A stretch of DNA of 64,000 bases. Source: JBKBIP01 sp046297495 (GTDB lineage Bacteria; Planctomycetota; Planctomycetia; Gemmatales; Gemmataceae). The stretch covers positions 62,001 to 126,000 of the forward strand of contig JBKBIP010000006.1 in NCBI GenBank assembly GCA_046297495.1. Reading direction: 5' to 3'. This document shows, in pieces, positions 27,056 to 38,300 of this stretch; position 1 is the stretch's first letter; every line of letters begins with the position of its first letter. The position numbers and the translations under genes were made by a program. The notes below the pieces were generated by a model. It worked only from the letters and a program-made list of their open reading frames with translations, was not told where the DNA came from and searched no databases.

Positions 27056-28441
27056 TTAAAATAACTCGTCAATCGGCGTGCCGAACGGCAGCACGGGATG
27101 CGGGCGGCCGGTGTGGTCCTCGTAATGCACGGAGGTATCGATTCCTAAATGACGATAGACGGTGGCCAACACGTCTTGGGGATGCTTGACGTTTTCCTTG
27201 ACCGTGGCGGCCTTAGCGTCGGTGGCGCCGACGACTCGGCCCCCCTGGACGCCGCCGCCGGCGATGGCGGCGCTGAAAGCCGACATCCAGTGATCGCGGC
27301 CAGCGGTCTTGTTGATGCGCGGCGTCCGGCCATGTTCCCCCCAAGCCACTACCAACGTGGTTTCCAGCAAGCCGCGTTGGTGCAAATCCTCGATCAACGC
27401 GGAGAAGGCTTGGTCAAACGGCGGGAGGAAGCCGTTCTTGAGTGCCCAGAAATTGTCGTCGTGCGTGTCCCACCAGCGTAAATCGACCGTCACCAACGGG
27501 ACGCCGGCTTCCACTAGCCGCCGGGCTAGGAGCAAACGCTGGTTCCAGCCAGGATTGTCGCCGCCGGCGCGCATCCGGGCCTGATATTGCGGCGGGTAGC
27601 CGTAGCGGTCGCGGATGTGTTGCGGCTCGGCGTCGAGATTGAACGCCTCGCGCGCGGCGGGGCCGGTCAGGATGCCCCAGGCTTGTTGCTGGTATTGGTC
27701 CATCGCCTCCATCATGCCGGTGCGGTCCAGCGTCCGATTCATGTCGTCGAAACTTCTCAGCAGACTTTGCCGGGCGTCCAGCTGGTCGCCGCTGACGGTC
27801 GGTGTCAGGTTGGGTACAACGAACTTCCCCTTGCGGGCGGGGTCGGCGAGAGTCTCGAACGGCCGGCAGGCTTGGCCCAGGTAAGCGGCGTCGGTGCCGG
27901 GAATCATGCGCGGGATCATGACATAGGCTGGCAGCTGCAAGTTCCGATTCTGAAACTGCTTGGCCACCACGGCGCCGACGCTGGGATGGGCGTTTTCCTC
28001 GGCGTTGCGTCCTGGCGGATAGCCGGTGAACACCACTTGATCGCCGCGCGAGTGGCTGACATCGCCGTATTCCTTGGGATGCTCCAAGCTGCGCACGATG
28101 GAAAACTTGTCCATGACGCGCGCGGTCATCGGCAGCAATTCGCAAATCTGGATGCCGGGCACGTTGGTTGGGATCGGCTGGAACTCGCCGCGAAAATCCT
28201 CCGGGGCATCGGGCTTCATGTCAAAGGTTTCAAGCTGGCTGGGGCCGCCGCGCATGTGCAGGATGATGACGGACGCTGGCCGCCGGGTTTGTCTCGTCGC
28301 GGCTGCTTGGGCTTGCAAGCGCAGCAAGCCGGGCAGGTTCAGCCCCAGCGCTCCCAACATGCCGACCTTCAGCAAACCGCGCCGATCAATGCGGTACTGA
28401 TCCCAGTTCCCTTGACAACCGATGTTCGGAGAATGCCGCAT
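27056..28441 (-). CDS. DUF1501 protein, secreted sulfatase-like
   Basis: The 461-residue protein has a DUF1501 leader (YRIDRRGLLKVGMLGALGLN), then IILHMRGGPSQLETFDMKPD and WGEHGRTPRINKTAGRDHW, all family signatures. It is related to the alkaline-phosphatase/sulfatase superfamily and is very common in planctomycetes, where it usually sits beside a DUF1549/DUF1553 cytochrome-type protein. No such partner is present here. ATG 28441 is preferred over the longer frame. Function is unknown. Confidence 0.92.
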   Translation of the reverse strand: MRHSPNIGCQGNWDQYRIDRRGLLKVGMLGALGLNLPGLLRLQAQAAATRQTRRPASVIILHMRGGPSQLETFDMKPDAPEDFRGEFQPIPTNVPGIQICELLPMTARVMDKFSIVRSLEHPKEYGDVSHSRGDQVVFTGYPPGRNAEENAHPSVGAVVAKQFQNRNLQLPAYVMIPRMIPGTDAAYLGQACRPFETLADPARKGKFVVPNLTPTVSGDQLDARQSLLRSFDDMNRTLDRTGMMEAMDQYQQQAWGILTGPAAREAFNLDAEPQHIRDRYGYPPQYQARMRAGGDNPGWNQRLLLARRLVEAGVPLVTVDLRWWDTHDDNFWALKNGFLPPFDQAFSALIEDLHQRGLLETTLVVAWGEHGRTPRINKTAGRDHWMSAFSAAIAGGGVQGGRVVGATDAKAATVKENVKHPQDVLATVYRHLGIDTSVHYEDHTGRPHPVLPFGTPIDELF

Positions 28442-28766
28442 GATGGTTCCTCTGTCGCAAGCGGTAGGATTTAGAGGCAAGTTCCCGTGAACGGGAATAG
28501 TTCTCTGGTAGGCTTTGTTTTAGGCTAACCGTTGTCGGCGGTTGAGGCAAGAAGAAAATGCGAAATTTCTCGGATCGATGCTGCCAGTATTACACAAGTC
28601 TTTTTATTGTATTTCGTTACGGATAGTCTTGATGGATGAAAATTCCACGGCGCCGCTTGCATGGCGTATCTTGGAAGCAGGAGCAAACATGATGACTTGC
28701 CTTCCCGACGGATAGCATCCAAGATGACCAAGAAGGCGGACACCACCTAACCGCGGAGACAAGGGC
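28442..28766. other. Intergenic stretch between divergent DUF1501 gene and esterase remnant
   Basis: About 325 bases containing the DUF1501 promoter region and, at the other end, GGAGACAAGGGC before ATG 28767. No gene was recognised. Confidence 0.4.
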
Positions 28767-29134
28767 ATGACTGACCACCGTGATTTTCTGCGTCTAACGG
28801 CCGTCTTGGGAAGCTCCGTGGTGGCCGGGCAAGCTCTACCAGTGCGGAACCTGTCAAAGGTTTGCCCGCGCCGCCAGGGAAGGGACCGCCCGAATCGGCT
28901 TCGGTGACGCAGCCGGGACGCTTCCTCCCCTTCATCCGCGAGCAAGTGCCAGATACGTTCCCCTTGTCGTTCCTCAATGAGCCGTTCACCGACTTGGCCG
29001 ATTGGAAGAAACAGGCACGCGGCAAACTGTTGGAGCTGTTGCACTACGCGCCGGCCCCGTGCGCTCCTCGGCCTGACGAATTCAACGCCGCGATGCAAGC
29101 GGAAGCCTGGACCTGGCTGCGGAAGTGGGTCTGA
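28767..29134 (+). pseudogene. Tat-exported esterase (alpha/beta hydrolase) remnant
   Basis: ATG 28767 opens a Tat-like leader (MTDHRDFLRLTAVLGSSVVA) but stops at about 28905 after a frame change near 28850. In the second frame it continues GRFLPFIREQVPDTFPLSFL and LLELLHYAPAPCAPRP, the N-terminal region of planctomycete acetyl-xylan-esterase-like hydrolases. It then jumps to NAAMQAEAWTWLRKWV, like the last helix of the same family, and stops. The whole catalytic domain is missing. Two defects (frameshift and deletion) make it a pseudogene. Confidence 0.65.
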
Positions 29135-29272
29135 TAGGGTGCAAAGCGTACCCCTTGCCGAAAAGGCCAGCGGCGCGGCGTCAAGGAGGAAAGGCCTCGG
29201 TTCTCGAATAAAGTCCACGAACCGTGAAGACGCTTCCCCTGGCCGCCACGACAATACGCCGAGTATGCGAAA

Positions 29273-30106
29273 TCATGGATTGGCCGGCGGCGACACCACG
29301 ACCACCTCGCGCGCGGTCTTGCGGCGCAGCTCAGCCCGGCTGACACCCAAATCGTGCAGAATGGGCAAGTACACGTCCTTGTAAAAAATCTCATCGTCGA
29401 AGATGTGCAGGGACTTGACGTTGGCGATGCGCTGTCGGCCATCAGCCAGCATGTGAATGGCGGGCATGGCGAAGTTGTTCAACACGCGCCGCAGCTGTTC
29501 CAAGGTGCCGGCGCGATCGTCTTCCAGGTGCAAGCGGGCCACGCGCAGGAAGAAATCGTAATGGGCGCGCTCATCCACCATGATGTAGCCCAGCAGCTTA
29601 TAGAGGGCCGGGTCCCCTTGCGGTCCGACAGCCTGCCGCAAGTTGCGATAGTTGAGCCAGGTCGCCAATTCCTGCGTCATGGAATAGACGAGCATGCCGC
29701 GCACGTCATCCATCGGTAAATTCCATTCGTGTTGAAAAACTTCTCCTTCTAGGTCCTGCATCTGCTCCTCGGTGCGTTGCCCCGACTTCAACAACCAATC
29801 TCCCAAGGAGAGCGAATGTTTCGCCTCCTCATAGCCCCAGTTGGCCGTGAACCACGCCCGACCCCGATTGGCCCGAATCCACGGCATGATCTTTCCCGTA
29901 TAATCGGGCAGATACATCTCCACGGCACAGAACGATTCCACCACATCCGCCACCGCCGGATTGAGTTGTGGATTACACTGATCCCAGGGAATGTCGTCGT
30001 CGATGGACCAGCGCCGCTTACGCTCCGCTTGCGCGAAGTGACGGCGAAACTCCTGGTAAATGGCCTTCACCAAGGCGGGACTATCAGAGTAGGTCGGCTC
30101 AGACAT
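29273..30106 (-). CDS. Acyl-[acyl-carrier-protein] desaturase
   Basis: The 277-residue protein has the two di-iron helix motifs of soluble acyl-ACP desaturases: EEAKHSLSLGDWLL and DERAHYDFFLRVARL. A further iron-ligand Glu lies in VVESFCAVEMYLP, with a fourth possible in QELATWLNY. The enzyme inserts a cis double bond in acyl-ACP using O2 and ferredoxin. It is a little shorter than plant enzymes, which is usual for bacterial members. It lies 2.3 kb before the PKS cluster but on the opposite strand. Confidence 0.85.
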   Translation of the reverse strand: MSEPTYSDSPALVKAIYQEFRRHFAQAERKRRWSIDDDIPWDQCNPQLNPAVADVVESFCAVEMYLPDYTGKIMPWIRANRGRAWFTANWGYEEAKHSLSLGDWLLKSGQRTEEQMQDLEGEVFQHEWNLPMDDVRGMLVYSMTQELATWLNYRNLRQAVGPQGDPALYKLLGYIMVDERAHYDFFLRVARLHLEDDRAGTLEQLRRVLNNFAMPAIHMLADGRQRIANVKSLHIFDDEIFYKDVYLPILHDLGVSRAELRRKTAREVVVVSPPANP

Positions 30107-30314
30107 GAGGAGTTCTCGGGCACGAGGAGCGTTGATGTTTACCTAACTTCCACGAATTGCTTGTTTTGAATACTTTAACTCCCCTGAAGTGACTTTCACA
30201 AGAGAGAGACAGCGGAAAAATCCAAAATCGACACGAACCGGATCGATTGCTCGATTCGTTTGGATTGTTCCTGCGATACCATCTATTGCCGCGCGGGAAA
30301 GAAAAGGGGGAAAG

Positions 30315-30401
30315 AAAAGGGGACGCGACTCGTATTTGCTTGACAGAGAGCGGATCGTGGCGTCATCTGATAACCAGCGAATACGAGTCGCGTCCCCTTT
30401 T
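30315..30401. repeat. Near-perfect 26-bp inverted repeat (REP/MITE-like)
   Basis: Left arm 30315-30340 and right arm 30376-30401 match in 25 of 26 positions; each contains GGGGACGCGACTCGTATT. The loop is 35 nt. It follows the stop codon of the SppA-like gene on the minus strand, so it could end that transcript. The long conserved arms look more like a mobile REP-type element. Confidence 0.75.
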
Positions 30402-30415
30402 TTATTTGCTAACCG

Positions 30416-31480
30416 CTATTTCCCACTCAGTTTTTCCAGCGTGGCTTCCGGTTGCCAGATATATAGGAAGGTGGGCAGCCGGGTGCGGTCCAGGCCGGGC
30501 AGGCTCAGCGGCATGAGTGGCGCGCTCTGCAAGGGGACATTCGGCGACACGGCATACGGCGAATAGGCGGGGTCGTTGCAGCGGTGGAAGAGCACGACGG
30601 CGGCGTCCGGCACTTGCGCCAGCTGCTGGGCAGTCTGGATGGCGTCATCCAGATAGCCGATTTGATCGATGAGTTTGCGTTCCAAGGCTTGCGCCGCCGT
30701 GAACACGCGGCCATCGAAAGTACTGGCTTCGTCGCGCTGGACTTGCGGGCGCATCTGCTCGACGACGCGAATGAACCGCTGGTGAAAGTCATCGGCCATC
30801 GCTTGCAGCAGCCGGCCCGCTTCCGCCTCCAGCGGCGCGATGGGGGTGCCCATGTCAATCAAATTGCCCGCTTTGATCGGTTGGCCAATGATGTTGAAAT
30901 AGCCCATCGCGTCTTGCAGATTGTACAAATTCAAGATGACGCCAATGCCGCCGGTGACGGTCGTGGGATGAGCGATGATCCAATCGGCCCCGGTGGCCAA
31001 GTAGTAGCCGCCCCCCGTGCCCAAGTCCATCAAACAGGCGACGACCGGCTTGCCACATTGGGCCTTGAAGCGGCGCAATTCATGCCACATGATGTCGCTG
31101 GCCGTCACGCCGCCGCCAGGGGTGTTGATGCGCAGCACCACCGCGCGGACGCACGGATCGGCGGCGATGGCATCGAGCTTCTCGCGGAAGATGCTGACCG
31201 GATTGTCTCCCAACGAGGATGGCCCGGTCATATCGGTGTTCATTAACAAGCCGTCCACGTCCACCACGGCCACCTTGGCGGCGGCACAGCGTCGCGCCGG
31301 CTGGACGACCATCTCCCGCACCGGCCCGCCATCGACAATCGGCGGATTCTCCGTGATCACGCGACTGACCGTGTGAATCGGCTCCTCGACCCGCACTCGG
31401 CTATTGGTGCAAATGTGAAACGGCCCACATCCGCCCGCCAATCCAACTAGCCCCAGGAGTAAAACGACGGAATTGCGCAT
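30416..31480 (-). CDS. SppA-like (S49) lipoprotein lacking the catalytic serine
   Basis: The 354-residue protein has a lipobox (LLGLVGLAGGC) and the S49 fold with VDGLLMNTD, LRINTPGGGVTASD and TVTGGIGVIL. In SppA the nucleophile is the Ser of ASGGYY; here the same place reads LGTGGGYYLATGAD, with Gly (codon GGG) for Ser. The general-base Lys is probably kept (QPIKAGNLIDMG). It may therefore be a non-cleaving relative that binds peptides, or use another residue. ATG 31480 is chosen because it gives the lipoprotein signal. Confidence 0.82.
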   Translation of the reverse strand: MRNSVVLLLGLVGLAGGCGPFHICTNSRVRVEEPIHTVSRVITENPPIVDGGPVREMVVQPARRCAAAKVAVVDVDGLLMNTDMTGPSSLGDNPVSIFREKLDAIAADPCVRAVVLRINTPGGGVTASDIMWHELRRFKAQCGKPVVACLMDLGTGGGYYLATGADWIIAHPTTVTGGIGVILNLYNLQDAMGYFNIIGQPIKAGNLIDMGTPIAPLEAEAGRLLQAMADDFHQRFIRVVEQMRPQVQRDEASTFDGRVFTAAQALERKLIDQIGYLDDAIQTAQQLAQVPDAAVVLFHRCNDPAYSPYAVSPNVPLQSAPLMPLSLPGLDRTRLPTFLYIWQPEATLEKLSGK

Positions 31481-32397
31481 CTCGCCTCCGTGCCCATACA
31501 CAAACTTGTTGCCAACGGGTCGTTGTATCCCTTACAATCGATGGAATCCGCATGTTGTATCGGCATTCACGAGCCGAGCGGAACAGCAATGCTGGCAATA
31601 ATCCCTATAATAAGCCCTGCTTCTCGCCGTGCCTCACGAGGGGAACGGCGATGGGGAACGGATTCTTCTAAAGGGGTGGGATGGATGAGCAAGCCATCGC
31701 GGTCACTGCCACAGGCCAAATTTCCGTGACGTGTCGCCCAGCCGTTGATGGAACTTGGAGTGATGGCCATTAGTTTCCGAAAACATTTAGAACCTCTTGT
31801 CCGCTTCGGGCGGGCAATTTCGATAGATAGGTTGGAGAGACACCCGATTCGGTCGCGGACACGGAAAATCCACACCGAATTGGCGCAAGATAGGGGTTCT
31901 CCTGCCGTTACACTTTTGGACACGGTTGGGTTCCACTTCCCAGACCTGCACGGACGTCTTCTTTTCGGGAAATGGGTAAAAACCAATTAGGTTGCCGTTT
32001 CCTCGTTTCGCACACTGGCCTTAATGTCCCCTTATATTAGGTATTGCTGTGGCAACCCGCGTAAAGTGCCATTAGGTTAGCGCTTAAGGGGAAAGGTGAG
32101 GCTGTTGTTCTCTTGCAAAAATGCACAAACTGGGTAATTTTAGGATACAGCAGTCGTGCATCCGATGAGCCAGCCTGCCAAATTCAGAAGAGGAGTGCGG
32201 ATGGTTCCTTCTGCCGTGGGCGTGCTTTCTGGGCAGGTCTTTGCGTCTTTTTCCATAATCAGGATATAGGGAAAGAGTCATCCTGTGGGGGATGGTTCGC
32301 GCTGTCCGATTCGGAAGCTTCATTAGGAATCGAAAGCAGGGATGACTCATCTTAGAGTGGCCCGGCCTAGCCGCCATCATGAGAAAAGGGCTCTTGC
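31481..32397. other. Long leader region before the PKS cluster
   Basis: More than 900 bases without a recognised gene, between the divergent SppA-like and PKS1 genes. It must hold the promoter for the cluster. Open frames on both strands (near 31567-31990) show no family features. A CCTCGTTTCGC word near 32000 recalls the TCATCGTTTCGCG repeat. A weak GAAAAGGG precedes ATG 32398. Confidence 0.5.
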
Positions 32398-35300
32398 ATG
32401 CGAAGTATTGACGTCATTGTCCTGACGCCATCAGGGGTTGCCGATCCTGCTCTCGCCATCGCTGCCTGCCGGGCGGGGGTGCAAGGGGTGTGGGACCTGG
32501 AATACGTCACGGATCGCTCTCTGGTTCGGTCGGGGTTGGCCCAACTAAATCATTTCACAACGAAACCCTTTGGCGTCAAGTTGGGGCGGGCGGGGGACTC
32601 CTGGTTGCCAGAGTTGCTTGCCGTGTCGCGGTTGGAGTTGGTGATTTTGGCTGGCGGGATTCACGATACCTTGCCAGACTGGATCGCCTGCCTGCGCCAA
32701 GCCGGCCGCCGGGTGCTGCTCGAAGCCGTCACCTTGCAGGAAGCACAACATGGCCAACGGCTCGGCGTCGATGGTCTGATCTTGAAAGGACACGAAGCTG
32801 GCGGGCGGATCGGGGCGGATACCACTTTCATTTTGTCGCAACGCTGGCAGCATTATGTCGCCAGCAATCCCACCCATGGACCGGCCCTGCCCGTGTGGCT
32901 GCAAGGTGGCATCGGTTTATATAACGCCGCCGCTTGCGCCGTCGGCGGAGCGACCGGCATCGTTCTGGACAACCAATTGCTGCTGGCCCGCGAAGCGAAC
33001 CTCGAGGCGGACAAACGGGACATGGTGGCCCGACTGGACGGCAGCGAGACGCTGTGTCTGGGGGAGCGCCTGGGGGAAATCTATCGGTGTTATTCCCGTC
33101 CTGGCTTGAAGGTCGTCGAGGAATTAGCCGGCATCGAGCAGCAGTTGTTCCAAGAAGACAGCTCTCCCGCCGAGAAATTGACCAAATGGCGTCAAGCCGT
33201 GCGACAACGGTTGCAAAGTGACAATGGGTTGTGGCTGATCGGCCAGGATGCCGCCTTCGCCAAACGCCTCGCCGACCGGTATGTGACCGTGTCCGGCATT
33301 ACGCAAGCGCTGGGTGAGCAAACGCGCCGCCAGCTCGATGCCGCCCAACGTTTGGGCTCCTTGGACGAGAACGCTCCCTTGGCCGAGCGGTTGGGGACGC
33401 GTTATCCCATCGTGCAAGGTCCGATGACTCGCGTCAGCGACACGGCGGCTTTCGCCGATGCCGTGGCCCGCGCCGGCGCCTTGCCGTTCCTGGCCCTGGC
33501 CCTGATGAAACGGACCGAGACGGAAACACTGCTGGCCCAGACCAGTCAATTATTGGGCAACCGTCCTTGGGGAGCCGGGATTCTTGGTTTCGCTCCCACC
33601 GACATCCGCCGCGACCAGATGGAAGCCATCAAGGCTACCCGCCCGCCGTTCGCTCTCATTGCTGGGGGGCGCCCCGATCAGGCCCAGGAATTGGAGAAAG
33701 AAGGGATCCCGACCTTCCTGCACGTCCCCTCGCCAGGGCTGCTGCGCATGTTTCTGCGGGACGGAGCGCGGCGTTTCATCTTCGAGGGACGGGAGTGCGG
33801 CGGCCACGTCGGACCTCGTTCCAGTTTCGTCCTGTGGGAAACCATGTGCGACGTGCTCATGGAGCACATCGGCAACGGCAAGGGAAATGACCTGGAAATC
33901 CTCTTCGCGGGGGGCATTCACGACAATCTGTCGGCAGCGATGGTCGCCGCCCTGTCGGCGAGCTTGGCCGAGCGCGGCGTCGCCATCGGCGTCCTGGTCG
34001 GAACTGCCTACCTGTTCACCCAGGAAGCAGTGACGACTGGCGCCATTGTCGCTCAGTACCAACAAGAAGCCCTCGACTGCCGCGAGACGGTGTTGTTGGA
34101 AACAGGACCGGGACACGCCATCCGCTGCGTCAACACGCCCTACTTCGACATCTTCGAGCGCGAGAAACGCCGGCTGCTCAGCGAAGGTAAGAGCAACGAG
34201 GAAATCCGTGAAGCGCTGGAGGCCATGAACATTGGCCGGCTGCGCATCGCTTCCAAAGGGATCGATCGCGCCCCGGCTTCGCCTGAAGCAATGCCGACCG
34301 CCAAGTTCATTTCCCTGTCCGCCGACGAACAACGCCGCCAAGGGATGTACATGATCGGCCAAGTCGCCAGCATGCGCGACCGGGTCGTGAGCATGGCCGA
34401 GTTGCATGCCGACATCAGCGCCGGCGGCACCGAACGTCTGCGACAGTTGGAACCGGAGGTACTCAGCGCCGTCCCCGTGGAAACCCCGTCCGACGTTGCC
34501 ATCATTGGCATGTCCGGCTTCTTCCCCAAGGCGAACGACGTGGGTACTTTCTGGGAAAATATCCTCAACCGGGTCGATGCCATCATCGAAGTCCCGCCCG
34601 ATCATTGGGATTGGAGACTATACTATGACACGAATTCCAAGGCCCGCGACAAAATTAGCTCCAAGTGGGGTGGCTTCCTGAGTGACATCCCCTTCGATCC
34701 GTTGGTGTATGGGATGCCGCCCAACACGTTGACTTCCATTGAGCCGGTGCAGCTGTTGGTACTCGAAGCGGTTCGGCAAGCGCTGGCGGATGCCGGGTAT
34801 GACCATCGGCCGTTCGACCGCGAACGGACAGGGGTAGTCCTGGGAGCGGGCGGCGGCGCGGCCCAACTGTCCAGTGCCTATGGGTTCCGTTCCTATCTGC
34901 CTATGTTGGAAACCATACCGGGACTGAGCGGCGTCGCTGATGAGATCATGAAGAAGTGTGAAGGCTACTTGCCGGAGTGGACGGAAGATTCCTTCCCTGG
35001 CATCTTGCTCAACGTCATCGCCGGACGAGTCGCCAACCGCTTCAATCTGGGGGGGCCGAATTTTTCGATTGACGCCGCCTGTGGCTCCTCGTTGGCCGCC
35101 CTGTACGCTGGTGTCCGCGAATTGGAGATGCGCACCAGTGACATGGTGATTGTCCTGGGGGCGGACACGGTGCAAAATCCGTTCACCTACATGGCCTTCA
35201 GCAAGACGCATGCCTTTTCCGTTCGCGGCCGGTGCAGCACGTTTGACGAAGCGGCGGACGGCATCGTCATCAGTGAAGGAATTGGTGTGGTGATCCTCAA

Positions 35301-38300
35301 GCGTCTGGCTGACGCCGAGCGCGACGGCGACCGCATCTACGCCGTCATCAAGGGCATGGGAGCATCGAGCGACGGCAAGGACAAAGGTTTGACGGCCCCA
35401 CGTCCCGAAGGACAGCTACGCGCTCTGCGCCGCGCCTACGCCAAAGCGGGCGTCTCTCCCTGTCAAATCGGCTTGGTCGAAGCTCATGGGACAGGTACCG
35501 TCGTGGGGGACAAAACCGAGGTGCAATCGCTGGGACAGGTCTTCCGCGAAGCCGGCGCCCCACAACGTGGTTGCGTCATCGGCTCGGTGAAGTCGATGAT
35601 TGGCCATACCAAGTGTGCCGCCGGCTTGGCGGGCTTGATCAACGCTACCCTATCCCTGTATCACAAGACGTTGCCTCCCATTCTGGTACAACGTCCCAAC
35701 ACCAAGGCGAATTTCGAGGAAAGCCCTTTCTTCCTCAATCGCGAAGCCCGTCCCTGGATACACGGCGGCGACATGCCACGCACGGCGGGGGTCAGCGCAT
35801 TCGGTTTCGGCGGTACCAACTTCCATGCCATCTTGCAGGAGTACACCGGCGAGTACCTTCGAGAGACCGCGCCGGCCCTAACGACTTGGCCTGCGGAGTT
35901 GTGCGTCTGGCGAGCCGACAACGTGGAGGGATTACAGCAGGCCGCCAACAAAGTGCGGCAAGCGCTGGACAGTGGCGCGAAGCCCAAATTGGCGGACTTG
36001 GCCTACTCCTTATGGGTACAAGCAGCACGCACCGATGTTGCTTCCTGCACGCTGGCCATTGTGGCCACCGCCCTGGATGACTTAAAGGACAAACTTCAAC
36101 TGGCACTGAGTCAGATGCAAGGGAGCTTGCCGGGAGAAAGCGGCTACTGGCAGGACCCGCGCGGCATCTACTTACGGATGATCCCCCAGACGGACACGGG
36201 CAAGCTCGCGTTTGTCTTCCCCGGCCAAGGGTCGCAATACCCCAATATGATCGGTCAACTTGCCCTGGTCTTCCCTGAAGTGCGCGAAGCTTTTGATTTG
36301 GCCGACCGGGTGTTGGCGGGACGTTATGAACGTTCCCTGGGACGCTATGTCTTCCCGCCGTCGGCGTTCACGTCGGATCAGGAACAACAAGCGCGCCGCG
36401 ACTTGACCCGCACCGACGTCGCGCAACCGGCGATTGGCGCCGCCAGTCTGGGGATGTACCGCCTCTTGAGCCGGTTGGGACTGCAACCCGACTACCTGGC
36501 CGGACATAGCTACGGCGATTACGTGGCGCTGTGCGCGGCGGGAGCTTTGAGTGAAACCGACTTGTTGGAGTTATCGTATCAACGCGGCCGCGTCATCGCC
36601 GAATCCACCGAACGGATGCCCGGCGGCATGGCGGCGATCGAGGCCAATCTGGAGGTAGTGCAAAAACTGCTGGCCGATCTGCCGGATGTGACCCCCGCGA
36701 ATATCAACACCCCAACCCAGACGGTCATCTCCGGCACCAATGAGGGATTGGAAAAAGCCTTGGCCCGATTGCGCGAGAACCACATTCGCGGCCAGCGCAT
36801 CCCGGTGGCGTGTGGCTTCCATTCGCCGCTGGTCGCCCCAGCGCGGGAGCCATTCGCCCGAGCACTGGCGGCATGTCCCTTCGCGCCGCCGCGCTTGCCG
36901 GTCTTTGCCAACACCACCGCCGCTCCGTACCCGAACGATCCCGCCGAGCTAACCGCAATCCTGGCGGACCACTTGACTTCCCCGGTCCGTTTCCAGGAAG
37001 AAATCGAAGCGTTGTACGCCGCCGGTTGCCGTGTCTTCGTGGAGGTCGGTCCCCAAAGTATTCTGACGGGGTTGATCGGTCAGACGTTGGCGGATCGTCC
37101 GCACCTAGCTATCGCTTCGGACATCAAAGGGCGTCCCGGTTTACTGCAGCTCCACCACTTACTGGGCCAGTTGCTCACTCAGGGATTTACCCCGCGTTTG
37201 GATCGTCTGTATGTCCATCGGCGTTTACGTCTGCTGGACTTGGCCAACCTGGAACAAGAGACTGGCCAACCCAAGCTCACGCCGAGTACCTGGTTGGTGA
37301 ACAGTACCCGTGTCCGGCCTCTGAACGGGCCGGAACCACAGTTGTTTGGGCAGGCTCGTCCTGCGTCTTCCTCACCTTTGCACAGCGAGATTGTGAAACC
37401 TATGGTGTCACCCAGCAAATCCGCTCCGGTGTCTCCACCTGGGATGGAACAACCGGACCCCGCGGCACCGCCGGCGCCGCCTCGTATCCCTCAGTCCCAG
37501 GCCGCCGCGGTGCCTGTTGTCCAGGCTCCGCCGCCTGCGTCCTCGCCCCCCTTGGCCACCGGCTCCGAGGCAGCCCAGGTCATGGTTCGTTTCCAAGACT
37601 TGATGGCCCGCTTTCTGGACACACAACGTAGTATCATGACTAGTTTCTTACAGGGGACGGACGTACCCGCCGCCGCGCCGTGGCCAACTTCGGTCCCCAT
37701 GCCGCAACCCACGATCCCACCGGCGACCGCTTTCCACAACGGACAACACTCGGTAGCCGCGCCGCCGCCTTCCGTATCCGCCGCGGAACCGCTGGAACCA
37801 CCTGTTCACCCGGAGCCTGCCGCCCCGGTAACGCGGAAAGCTTCAGAAGTCGCTCCTACCACATCTGCCGTGACCCCCACGCATGAAGAAGTACCAGTTA
37901 GTGGGGATGGCGATGATTGGAGTCGTGAAACCCTCACCACGCGATTGCTGGACATCGTCCGCCAGCGCACCGGCTATCCACCGGAAATGTTGGGCCTGGA
38001 TCTGGACTTGGAAGGGGACCTGGGAATCGATTCGATCAAGCGCGTCGAAATTTTGGGGAGCCTGGCTGAGCTAGATGGTGCCGGTAGTTCGCGCATTAAC
38101 CAGGAGATGGAGAAACTCACGGGGATCAAGACGCTGGGAGGCATCATCGATTGCCTGGCGACTCCGGCGGCCGATGGAGGGCGCAAAAAAAAAGCATTAA
38201 GCCGGCACGAGTCTAGCCAATTGGTCGCTGACAACGAGGACACCGCCAGCCTCGCTCCAGCGCATCGTGCCGGCATTCAACGTATGATCGTCACCCCCGT

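Noticed and set aside
29273..30106. Acyl-ACP desaturase as a member of the PKS cluster
   Set aside because: It is on the other strand, over 2 kb away and separated by the SppA-like gene and a long gap; only a loose lipid link can be argued.
31567..31990. Overlapping open frames in the PKS leader
   Set aside because: Neither strand shows a family match, convincing start site or secretion signal.
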